From positions 1 to 28,617 of the forward strand of contig JAWQRM010000143.1 of assembly GCA_033557675.1 (NCBI GenBank): a stretch of 28,617 nucleotides of DNA, given 5' to 3'. Every line of letters begins with the position of its first letter. Positions within the stretch are counted from its first letter, which is position 1. The notes beneath the pieces were generated by a model. That model searched no databases and was not told the DNA's origin. It was given only the letters and a program-made list of their open reading frames with translations. The position numbers and the translations under genes were made by a program. This document shows positions 20,290 to 28,617 of the stretch, in pieces. The stretch is from Coptodactyla brooksi. Taxonomy: Eukaryota; Arthropoda; Insecta; Coleoptera; Scarabaeidae.

Positions 20290-20545
20290 ATAGTAGATAG
20301 CGACGTAATTGTAGAACATCAGTGTGACATACTGAAGGATCGAGGTTCGATTATCGGCGTGAACTTATGTATAGCGGTAGCCTTAAAATGGAACGCCTCG
20401 ATAGATGAGGTGGTGTCGGGCCCGTAGCGACGATCTATCATCGTCTGGGAGGTCAGGGCATTAAAGTACGCCTTGCATCTTCATAGAGACAAGGAGAAGC
20501 TCAACGGGGCCTAACTACAACGAGACAAACCTAGAACAATGTACA
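20290..20545 (+). repeat. Possible tRNA-derived SINE
   Basis: This stretch is richer in G and C than its surroundings. It holds a B-box-like GGTTCGATTA at 20344-20353, preceded at tRNA-like spacing by GTGTGACATACTGAAGGATC and, about 45 bases upstream, by a weak A-box-like TAGCGACGTAATTG. A GC-rich body follows (GTGTCGGGCCCGTAGCGACG, GGAGGTCAGGGC). No poly-A tail or target duplication was found. A retrotransposon 3' region is the alternative. Confidence 0.4.
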
Positions 20546-20994
20546 ATATTACAAATATATACTCAAGCCATAGCGTATACAGTTTTCACCCGAATTTAAT
20601 GATTCCAAAACCAAATTGAATGGGTTGAGAAAGACTACAAACTGGCTACATTTTCATTTTTTAAGTTCTTGTCTTCGATGACCAACGGTGGTCAACTTAG
20701 TTTGCTATATTTTTTTAATCGATCTGAGAGTTTTTTGTGCATTCAGCCCTGTGTCCCAAGTTAAAAGTTGTTAATTTAATTTGAATTAATTTATTTATTT
20801 TATTTTTTAAAACTGTCAAGTTTGCCATGGCAAATAATTATCTGAATTTGACATTTGAGAAATGTCATTCAATTATTTTTCTTTCATATTTATTTCACGT
20901 TCCGCTTCGTTTTAAATGATTTGATTGAAACAAATTAAAATAGAAAATAACAAAATATATCTATATGTATTGCTCAATTTGACTGTAGTTATGC
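20546..20994. other. AT-rich non-coding stretch, possible end of the next element
   Basis: No gene. Near 20744-20760 the sequence CAGCCCTGTGTCCCAAG is reminiscent of a mariner-type terminus but has an extra base, and its partner on the other side is not visible. It could be the outer end of the element whose transposase lies at 20995-21585. Confidence 0.35.
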
Positions 20995-21585
20995 TCAATA
21001 CACAATTCGTGCCTTCGATTTACATCGTACAATGGGTTTATCAAAAATTAACAGGTGGTTCGCGGCAAACCACCAATTTTCTGGTATTGTCGCATAAACA
21101 AGATCTTTGAGGCAGCCCCAGAAAAAGAAATCGAGGGGTGTAAGATCTGGCGAACATGCAGGCCAAAGCACTGGTCCATTGTTTCCTATACATCTAAAAC
21201 CGAACTGCTCTCCTAAATAATTTACATTTATTCGGGCGTTATGTGGCGTGGCCCCATCTTGTTGAAAATAAATCCTGATCAATTCAGCAAGCGGAAGTTC
21301 TTCTTGCACTCGGAAGCACTTGGAAGTTCTTCTACAAAAAAAATTTTGTAGATTTTCGTTCAGTATTTGATGGTATCTATGTTGATTGAGAGTACCATCA
21401 ATGAAAACTGGCCCGATTACTCGTTCACTGAAAATTTCGCACTAAACATTGAAATTAATCGTCGTTGAAAATTATTGTGTGCAATGACGTGTGGATTTAC
21501 CTGACTCCAGAATCGGTGGATATTTCGGTTAAAGATTCCATTATTAGTAAACGTGCATTCATCTGAATACTCTTCTATAGAAAGT
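20995..21585 (-). pseudogene. Partial DD41D-type transposase, catalytic domain only
   Basis: On the minus strand the frame shows YSDECTFTNNG (first catalytic Asp) near 21570-21540, NRNIHRFWSQVNPH, then after a frameshift a GPVFIDGTLNQHRY-like segment near 21400. Next come FQQDGATPHNAR near 21255 (second Asp), GNNGPVLWPACSPDLTPLDF (third Asp) and LKDLVYATIPEN. Counting from the second to the third Asp leaves 41 residues between them, as in DD41D mariners. All three acidic residues survive, unlike the other relics here. The N-terminal DNA-binding half is absent: similarity stops near 21585, where a plus-strand retrotransposon begins. The C-terminus decays after about 21060. Confidence 0.87.
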
Positions 21586-21599
21586 TGGGTCATCTCGAA

Positions 21600-22666
21600 T
21601 CTGATTGAGATAAAAGCGGCAAAATTGTTACAGCGAATGAGAGTTGTTCATAGTAAAGCACTTCGTATCTGCGTGGGCGCCATGAGGTCTACACCGATTC
21701 ATGTCCTTAAAGTAGAAGCACGAGACCCCCCGTTGAACATCAGACGAGGTTTTCTTGTCACCAAACAGATCCTTAGGTTGAAGACATCCTCAGTCAAGAC
21801 GCTAATCGACAAAATACATAATCTCACCGTAGTTGACCTCACTGCTCCATATTGGAAGAGAAAACCATCCCCAACGCTAGCTGTTGCGTATCTCTTTCTG
21901 GCATCGAATCTGCTCCTCTTACTGCAAAATCCATCTCTCCCAACAATTAGCTGTTTCGACTTTATACATCCTGTAGATATTTCCTTCCCATCTTATCCCC
22001 TGATGTCCGAGAAAATAAGGAAATATTTCGTCGAACAATGCAGACAATTCAAGATCATTTGATTATATTCACGGACGCATCGAAATTTCTTCATCGTTGT
22101 GTTAGCGACCGAACTTGTATCTTCACGGCGGAAGCCATTGCCATCTTGGAGGCGACAAAATATGCAATGACGTCAGATTTTCGGAAGATAGGTGTTATGT
22201 CCGATTCTATGAGTGTCCTCAAGGCCCTAGAATTTCATAAGCAGCAGCATTCCGGAATCTTGAAATTGATTAGCGTCTTGGCGGAGTTGAAGTTAAATGC
22301 TACAGATGTCAAATTTTATTGGGTGAAGGGCCACTCTAACATCACCCCAAATGAATACGTTGATGCGCTTGCTAGGGATGCCGCGAGTAACGGTACAATC
22401 ATGAACAACAGACTTTCATCAGCGGATTTGTATCGCTGGCAAGAAGAGAACTAATTGTGGAAGGTTGGCAAGGGGTTTGGAGGAATGCATATTTAGACCG
22501 AATTACGCACTATGCTCGTATACATCCTAGCGTCTTTCCGGCAGAGTGGCATTGGGGACACAATGTTTCGAAAAGATTTTATTCCATAATAGCCAGATTA
22601 AAGTTTGATCATGGGGGCTTCCCTGCTCGCATCATTTCTTCCTTGGAGTGCTCGTAGGTGCACAAG

Positions 22667-22703
<37 letters not shown>

Positions 22704-22879
22704 CCATCTATTTTTCAATTGCGGAACTTACGAGCACCAACGGAGAGTATTATTTCAAAGTTTGCTGTCCCTTGGTTTTTCCTTTCCGCAAAAGTATGAG
22801 CAGTCTTCTGGCGATAAATCGGTTTGAAATCTTTAAACTTTTGTTTCTGTTCGTTGACCAAACGGGGATACGTATTTAA
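21600..22879 (+). pseudogene. ORF2 C-terminal part of a non-LTR retrotransposon with RNase H
   Basis: Frame one (to 22062) has VVHSKALRICVGAMRSTPIH and EARDPPLNIRRGFLVTKQIL, the segment following reverse transcriptase. RNase H follows from about 22059 in another frame: FTDAS (Asp), TAEAIAILEA (Glu), MSDSMSVLKAL (Asp), WVKGHSNI (His) and NEYVDALAR (Asp). All acidic residues are present, but about 20 residues after FTDAS are missing compared with relatives. TAA at 22452-22454 breaks it. Then GWQGVWRNAYLDRI and ARLKFDHGGFPA continue in a third frame. From 22630 the frame GVLVGAQV runs through the TA microsatellite into NHLFFNCGTYEHQRRVLF; a last shift gives FLFVDQTGIRI ending at 22879. It once copied element RNA and removed it from the hybrid; it is dead here. 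Confidence 0.88.
22668..22701. repeat. TA microsatellite inside retrotransposon ORF2
   Basis: A pure TA run of about 33 bases. In the frame shared by the sequence just before (GVLVGAQV) and just after (NHLFFNC), it reads as alternating Ile and Tyr codons without a stop. It sits where related proteins have the first cysteines of a CCHC-like motif. Confidence 0.95.
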
Positions 22880-22983
22880 AGCGAGTACCTGATAATGTAA
22901 GTTGTGTAATGGTCTTTGTAGCTCATGGGCAAGGATCCCGAAAAGCCAAATAAATAAATAAAAAGAAATTAGGCTGAAAAGGC

Positions 22984-23782
22984 TTTGAAAAGGCTGTAAA
23001 AAAATAACCACTCATCAGAATGACCAGATATTTCATCTGAGTATACGTAAGGCAATGGAAATTTGTTTTGCTAAAGAAAAGCACTGTAGTGGCACTCTTT
23101 ATTCAAAGTATATCCACCATAACAAGGTGGTGCAGTGGATAGGAAAAAATCGGTTTTTAATTGTCCCTAGGCCAAAAACCGTAGAAAAGCAAAAACTGAT
23201 GAAACCATCAAGAGAAGAAGGTCATCATTTCCATTTCTGTGATCTCCATTTCAAGATGGCGCTCATTCGCACATTGCAATACCAGTGAAGCAGCTGTTAA
23301 ATTTACATTTTTGAAACGACAGAATTATCAGTCGCCATTTCCTAACAACCTGTTGTAAAACATGTTGTGTACGGAGGTTCAATTGGGAACTTAGGTGAAA
23401 TGAAAACACATTACCCAACACATTCACAATATCACCCCTGAAACACTCCAATCTGTTTGTGTTGTCGAACATATTGTTTTGCGCTTTCAGCTTGGAGGAA
23501 AAAACAGTGGACAGCATATTGAACATTCCTTAAGTAAATCGTAGCCGACTTCCTTTTCTTGATGGTTTCATCAGGTTTTGCTTTTTGTACGGGTTTTGAC
23601 TTAAACGAGTAAGAACCGATTTTTTCCTATCCGCTGCACGACCTTGTCGTGGTGGATGGGCTTTGAACAAAGAGTGCCACAACAGCTTTTTTTTCCGCAA
23701 AACAGATTCCCATGACTTCACGTATACTCAGATGAAATATCAGCTCATTTTTACCGGTGGTTCTTTTTTTACAGCCTTTTCA
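22984..23782. mobile_element. Foldback element with about 235-base inverted arms
   Basis: The segment 22984-23222 is the imperfect reverse complement of 23546-23782. Shared blocks are TTGAAAAGGCTGTAAAAAAA, GATATTTCATCTGAGTATAC, GTGGCACTCTTT, ATCCACCA, GATAGGAAAAAATCGGTT and CTGATGAAACCATCAAG. The 320-base centre is unique. The arms hold short open frames in different frames on each side, so they are not conserved coding sequence. The left arm starts about 18 bases after the retrotransposon tail. No target-site duplication is obvious. The class is unknown. Confidence 0.8.
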
Positions 23783-24835
23783 AGGTGCAAATTTAATTGT
23801 AGTCGCCTTGTATACAGAAGTGCGCATACGGTTTCTCGCCTAGATGACATTTGGGAGTGGCATGTAGCAACTGTAAACCTGATTTGTCTAAAATACTAAA
23901 AGGTTTGTATCAACTTCAAAGAATTCACTAATTTTTTAATAAACGACGGGATGCATTCATGCTTTGAGTTTTCTACCTTACATTATTATGTTATACATTG
24001 TGAGGCACTATATTGAGGTTTTCTGCGTTACGAGGGCCTTACGTTACACGGACATACGTATGTGGCCTGAGAAAAGAAAAGGTTAAGTATGGCTAATTTA
24101 GACAACTGTAATTACCTCTAGGAGCAGATTAAAGTACTTACTCAAAGCAATAAATATCTTTCTATAAGCCTTAAATATTCTGGTTTACAAACTCAATTTC
24201 ATGGTATGATCATGGACTAGATTCAGGAGAGAGAAGACCACATTAAGGTAACTTCTGACGGGAAGGGTCTGTCATAAAATATATCCTTTACGGTGCCGTT
24301 CTTGCATAATGTGGATAAGTTGCAGAACAAAGCTTCCTCAAGGGCACATCGCTTATTAGCTATCTTGTACTATGCCATTATTGATCCTGTAAGTCTTCCA
24401 CTGTCTGGCGCGGATTAGCGAACCACTTATTTAAACTTTTCAACACGATACGGTAAGCGGGTGTTTCTATTTCCCGTTTAATAGCAGATTATAATTCAAA
24501 TATAACTGCACTGGTCTGACGATCCACACTGCAAAAATAAACGTCGGAAGTTTAATTAAACTGGGCTTCCAGCGTTTTCATTTCATTTCCTTCGTTGGAA
24601 TATCGCGTAAAATGGACATTTTAACGCAGTACATGTGGATTTCAAAACTGAAAAATTAAGTTTTGTAAATGAACGTTCATCACACAGTAGAGTGGTCCCG
24701 TATTATGCGATCCAGTTACAACGATTCTCCATTTACTTTGCAGAATATATTGCATAATATACGAAGTTATACGCTTTCTGTATCTAGATAGTTAATGCCA
24801 CAAATGCCTTACTCTTAAACCTTCACATAAAACGT
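23783..24835. other. Non-coding stretch with one fragment shared with the right end of the window
   Basis: No gene recognised. At about 24255-24310, read on the minus strand, AGAACGGCACC, then TTTTATGACAGACCCTT and AAGTTACCTTA resemble 28210-28370 (GGAACGGTACC, TTTTCATGACAGACCCTT, AAGTTACCTTAG). This is probably a deleted fragment of the same repeat family. A block near 24390-24480 has higher GC but no identifiable content. Confidence 0.45.
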
Positions 24836-25930
24836 TTAGATAAAAAAGGCAACTACCAATAATGGTTGAGGATTTTTGGAACCATTGGCTTCCAAAACCG
24901 AAAAGTTTATTAAAAAATTGTCGCATGGTTCGCCGACCAAGCCAGCATGTTCAGAAGCGTAATAGTATCCGAATAGCTTTGCATAATAGTATCCGAATGC
25001 AGCCAGTTGTGTAATACTTTGCTGTTTCTGTGCTGTTTCTAAGCGTGCAGGGTTTTCTACAAATAACAGACAAGTGTTAATATTTCGTAAGTCCTGAAAT
25101 CTATGCTTAAATTCCTTGGTTGACGCAGATAAAAATTTATCGTGTGGTTCTCTTGAGAAATGTCAATACCAATCGAAACCAACTAATTACCCTATTCACC
25201 CGTTTTTGGTATAGTCAAAACAGTTTGCAATTTTCTTCTATTCGTCTTTAAAGGCAGGGGCCAATACATCGTAAATCCTGAAATCCACTCTCAAATTGCC
25301 TGCTTAAGGCAGACAAAATAACTTGGAATTATCATACGGTTCTCTCGAGAAATGTCAATACCATGTTGGTTCTATTCCCTCGTAATAAATGTTTCGCTTC
25401 AAAAGCGAATTTGCTTCAGATTCTTTTCAGAACTTTTCTTATTGACAGAATGTCACTATAATTACTGTTCATTTCTATCAAAAGACTTTTAAATCTCGTG
25501 TGATTCAGTTCCCTTGTTCGAGTACAATTCATTATATTTACTACGGTATTCGTCACGGTAGTTTTCTAGATGTACAACACAATAAAATGATAAGACGTGT
25601 TAAATTGTCATTCTTTTCCAATAGGGAAACAAATCTCTTTTCGGGTTCGGTCATTGAAGGACATCCATCAATGCCTACACAAACAAGTTCTCTTATATCA
25701 ATGTTATTGCTCTCCATAAAAGTACTAATATTTTCTAGGTAATCTGTGCTTCTGGCTTGATTCGCACAGGTAGATATTTCAAAAATTGTTCATAAATAGG
25801 ATTGTCTTTGGAACATTTATCTATGAAAAGCCAAATTAAGTATTTGGAACTTTTCAAATCTTCTGTAACGTGATCAGAAATGCGCTTTTCAATGCCTCTA
25901 ACGCAGGTAGAATCACAGAGCTAGATTTTC
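24836..25930 (-). pseudogene. hAT-superfamily transposase relic (ZBED-like)
   Basis: On the minus strand the order suits a hAT transposase of the ZBED5/SCAND3-like group. LCDSTCVRGIEKRISDHV leads to LIWLFIDKCSK near 25800 (position of the first catalytic Asp). After a frameshift comes VCVGIDGCPSMTEPEKRFVS near 25660 (the TDG motif, Asp kept), then FYCVVHLENY (the CxxH-type motif) in another frame. Near 25300 is QFESGFQDLRCIGPCL. From 25162 an uninterrupted 108-codon frame reads REPHDKFLSASTKEFKHRFQ, then DLRNINTCLLFVENP, ending at TAA 24836-24838. The RFQDLR block thus occurs twice. The C-terminal hAT dimerisation motif was not convincingly found. The usual zinc-finger BED domain is absent. 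Confidence 0.7.
24959..25000 (-). repeat. In-frame 24-base tandem duplication in the hAT relic
   Basis: The 18-base core AATAGTATCCGAAT plus flanks occurs at 24959-24976 and 24983-25000, a period of 24 bases. On the minus strand this repeats eight residues (FGYYYAKL, FGYYYASE) without breaking the open frame of 24836-25162. Confidence 0.8.
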
Positions 25931-26439
25931 TTAATTTGCGATATTATTTGATTTGTATTGCTATACTTATCAACTACTACATTGGAATTTATCTGTTTTA
26001 ATTTTGGCTCATTTTCAGAGCTCTATAAATAACAATATTTGTGTTATGAGATAGTTTTGCTGGTTATGTAAAATAAGGTATCAGATGCGATTTTGTGGTG
26101 ATTATATTAACAATTTAAATTATGTTCGATTGTTTTGGTTTGTTAAGCATTTTGGCATGTTATGTCATGGTCTACTGTTAAATCTAGGTGTTAGCTGATT
26201 ATTTTCTATAATCATTAAGGTGTCTTGGTGTGTCAGATGTCTGACTTATATTTTGAGTACCACTAAAGCGTCTGCTGGTTTTTGCTTGTCATCTCGATTA
26301 TGTGTTGGTGTAGGATCAACTGGTCTGATGTTTTTAATGCCGATTGTATATTTTTTGTATTCGCATATCTTGCGGTTTTCTATTGTGTTAAATCTGCCCG
26401 AAAATATAGTGAGTAAGTTCGGCTAGAATTGTTATTGTT
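25931..26439. other. Non-coding stretch between two hAT fragments
   Basis: No family similarity seen. The short plus-strand open frame at 26220-26426 has hydrophobic composition but no recognisable domain. Some of this could be decayed hAT sequence beyond recognition. Confidence 0.4.
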
Positions 26440-26835
26440 TTTGATATAGTCAAATCGGTTTGCAATTTTTTTTTATTCGCTTTTAAAGACAGGGGCCAAT
26501 ACTCCGTAAATCCTGAAATCTGCTCTTAAATTGCTTGATTAAGGCAGACAAAAGAGTTTGAAATTATCATATGGTTTTCTCGACATATGTCAATGCCATG
26601 TTGTTTAGGTTATGTTATGGTAGGAGAAATGTGCAGTATTTGGTTCTGTATTTTGTGGTACTAGATGTTTAATGTCTCTTCAAAAGCAAATGTTTTAATC
26701 GCCTCTTACAAGAAAACTAAAAGACATCATCATGGTCTTTTTCAAGTTCGTTGTAATCTTTACTGTTTTCTTGTAAAGATGAAATAATTTCATGCCATAA
26801 AGAAGAAAAGCGATCCAGAACTTTTCTCTTCGATT
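26440..26835 (-). pseudogene. Second hAT transposase fragment, same family
   Basis: On the minus strand, KVLDRFSSLWHEIISSLQEN continues to YNELEKDHDDVF before a stop at 26716-26718. This resembles the hAT segment after the CxxH motif (the RVF.L..EL..FL type). An AFEETLN segment follows, then REPYDNF-like and LLSALIKQFKSRFQDLRSIG near 26490-26540. The RFQDLR block and its surroundings match 25205-25420 base for base over long parts. The fragment lies upstream, in transcription sense, of the first-Asp region at 25930, so it comes from another copy or a rearrangement. Confidence 0.6.
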
Positions 26836-27708
26836 AACCATTTCTTTCCTAAATTAACTATTTTTGATTATTATAAATAGACAATTTTGTAAAACTTTAA
26901 ATGTACTTTTATTCAAGCTTAGCCTTTGATTGAAGGTTTGACCTGAAAACACAGGGTATAACAAGGGAAATATATGACCACAGAAATGGGCAACATTTTG
27001 TCGAAGAGAGGCAAAGAACTTGGCAATATGTAGGCAAAATTAGACGAATTAGAAATTTCGAACGATAATAAAAATCCTACACAGCAAAAGATTTCTTCCT
27101 GTTTCCCAATACTCTTAACATATGATAGTTTTAAATAATACCACCTCTGTCGAGTGTATTTATGATATGAATCCAACGAAATAATTATGCATCTTAATCC
27201 ATAACCAAATCATCCTTCAATCCTAACAGTTCCTAATAATTAGATTCTAGACTCACAGAAGTTGCGGGTTCTCGCATCTTTGGCTTAAAAACAATGTTAA
27301 TCAAGGCCACCACTACACGACAAAAATACTACTAAAACCGAAAAATTTTTGCTTTGGAGACCATGTCAACATCGTTGGCTGTTTACGATGCTGACATCGT
27401 CAGCGAAACATGCTCTAAGCAAAAACCTTTTTGGTTTTGGTATAATAGTGGCATTGTATAATTTTAGATTCTTGATTGCTAAGTTGTGAAATACAGCAAC
27501 CGCATTAAGAGTATGTTGATTCCCATTGTCGTCTTCAGTTGCATCTGAAGAAAAATCATTTTCTAAATAATTCTGAAAAAAATCATTTTCTAAATGATTT
27601 TTCAATGATCTTATGAAATAAAGGGTAATGAAAAATTACATAAGATCGATGCTGGTCCAACACAGATTAACCAACTTACCTCTTCCACCAATACGACATG
27701 AACATATA
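26836..27708. other. AT-rich non-coding stretch with short repeats
   Basis: No gene seen. At 27548-27598 a 25-base unit (AAAAATCATTTTCTAAAT core) is repeated, and the second copy is part of the perfect palindrome AAATCATTT-TCT-AAATGATTT. Around 27360-27405, ATCGTTGGCTG and GACATCGTCAGC form a loose inverted repeat. Confidence 0.45.
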
Positions 27709-28340
27709 TATACAGGGTGTCCGGATAAGGGTACGGAGTGGCTGTATCTCGACAATGGTAAGGCCTAGAGGTTTGGGAAGAAAATCCTTATAAACAAAGT
27801 TGCCAGGGGAAATGGCTGGAAATTATTTTGGAGTTCGCAATTCGACCGCTAGGAGGCGTAACTGCTATAAAGAAATATAAAATTCGCGCTACCTCGGAAA
27901 GGCAGACGATGAGCTATAAGTTTGAAAGAATCATTTGATAGCTCGGGTAATACCGCATCATTTCGCCTTGCGACGTTTTTTCGTATCTGTCGTAATAAGG
28001 GAGGGGGAGGCCAATGCGTTTTTCAATACTTACATTTTTATATCTCCAGAACCATTCAACCGATATTAATATTTTTAGTCTCGTTTGAAAGAGCATTTTA
28101 TGAATTTTTGAAAAAAAAATTTAGTGGAATCGTTTAGTTTAAAATAAATAAACTAGAGGACGTTATCTGCACCGATTAAATTTTTTTTAGATTTTTAAAA
28201 AAAGTTAAATGGAACGGTACCATTTTCATGACAGACCCTTAGCCATCATAAAATTAACAAAATTTTAGTGAAAACGCCATCGCAATATCTCCATCCGTTC
28301 TCGATTTATAGAAGAAAATGTTAAAAATTCGAGTGCCTCA
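27709..28340 (+). mobile_element. Left end of a Tc1/mariner-type element or MITE
   Basis: TA at 27709 is followed by TACAGGGTGTCCGGATAAGG, the TIR style of many insect mariner-superfamily elements. About 600 bases of non-coding sequence follow without transposase motifs. They include AATCGTTTAG, GGAACGGTACC, TTTTCATGACAGACCCTT and AAGTTACCTTAGCGAG, some of which recur at 24255-24310. A right terminus is not seen before the window ends, so the right boundary is a guess. Confidence 0.5.
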
Positions 28341-28617
28341 ATCGGATCAAGTTACCTTAGCGAGAAAAACAAATCACATAGCCATGAATACCCGACTTAA
28401 TTTAAATCACGATTCTACTTTCTTGTCACTTAGCGCAAAATCGTAAACAGGTCGAGCCTTCTTTCACACTTTATCCGGGCTTCGGACTCGTTCAAAACTA
28501 GTTTTGAAGCGTGTTTAAAGGCCAACTTGCCAACGGAACATTAGTGATAGCAATAAAACAAGCACTAGACACTTAGATTTACTAAAAATTTAGTCACAAA
28601 TAACTCACAAACGTTCG
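28341..28617. other. Non-coding end of window with an 18-base palindrome
   Basis: No gene. TTCAAAACTAGTTTTGAA at 28491-28508 is a perfect palindrome. The sequence may still belong to the element that begins at 27709. Confidence 0.5.

Larger units (their letters stand above)
21600..22966 (+). mobile_element. 5'-truncated non-LTR retrotransposon (RNase H-bearing clade)
   Basis: Only the 3' portion is present: the region after the reverse transcriptase, RNase H, a cysteine/histidine region, a short 3' UTR (22880-22950) and an AAAT/TAAA tail at about 22948-22966. 5' truncation is the usual result of target-primed reverse transcription. Presence of RNase H argues for an I/R1/LOA-type lineage and not Jockey, CR1 or RTE. 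The 5' edge abuts the minus-strand transposase relic. Confidence 0.8.

Noticed and set aside
23055..23721. Three short frames (23055-23288, 23263-23526, 23530-23721)
   Set aside because: They lie in the foldback element; the two arms use different frames, so no protein is conserved between the arms.
25500..25742. Plus-strand 80-codon frame
   Set aside because: Antisense to the hAT VCVGIDGCPSM segment.
27366..27605. Minus-strand 79-codon frame
   Set aside because: Part of it comes from the 25-base duplication; no domain or start context.
27914..28137. Overlapping frames on both strands
   Set aside because: They lie in the non-coding body of a mariner-type element and show no transposase motif.
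1..28617. CRISPR array, bacterial operon or phage content
   Set aside because: No regularly spaced identical repeats, no ribosome binding sites before long frames, and every protein match is a eukaryotic transposon.

Overview
This window looks like intergenic DNA from an arthropod nuclear genome, most likely an insect. It is AT-rich, full of microsatellites and hairpins, and every recognisable protein stretch is the remains of a eukaryotic transposable element. I found no host gene, rRNA gene, CRISPR array or bacterial-type operon. The species cannot be fixed from the sequence; the mix (DD41D-type and irritans-like mariner transposases, a TTAA-flanked miniature element, a non-LTR retrotransposon with RNase H, a hAT relative) is common in insects.

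Layout. 1-2000: a CT microsatellite, then featureless AT-rich DNA. 2241-3215 (minus) and 4104-5117 (plus): two decayed Tc1/mariner-superfamily transposases. 5493-5645: a long hairpin. 6648-7366 and 9169-10252: two related mariner copies that both lack most of the transposase; the second carries diverged tandem units and is followed by a hairpin and a stray extra unit. 10456-13430: nothing recognisable. 13430-14290: a strongly G-poor stretch ending in a retroelement-like tail. 14588-16541: a mariner-like element with 311-365 base inverted arms around a dead transposase. 17160-17230: a tRNA-like relic.

17400-18038 is a multi-hairpin foldback element with a 317-base TTAA miniature element inserted in it. 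It is followed by a transposase relic whose catalytic core is deleted (18225-18599) and a two-copy tandem repeat of about 300 bases (18598-19219). 20290-20545 is a possible SINE. 20995-21585 (minus) is another DD41D transposase core, abutted by a 5'-truncated non-LTR retrotransposon (about 21600-22966) whose reading frame runs straight through a TA microsatellite. Next come a foldback element (22984-23782), hAT transposase remains on the minus strand (24836-25930 and 26440-26835), and one end of a mariner-type element (27709 to about 28340).

No gene here looks able to make a full protein. The transposases have lost catalytic residues or carry frameshifts and stops. The value of the window is as a record of nested insertion, internal deletion and inverted duplication. 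I found no convincing new functional system. The most unusual structures are the in-frame microsatellite in the retrotransposon, the extended inverted arms at 14588-16541, the nested foldback/miniature-element composite at 17400-18038, and the G-poor stretch at 13430-14160.
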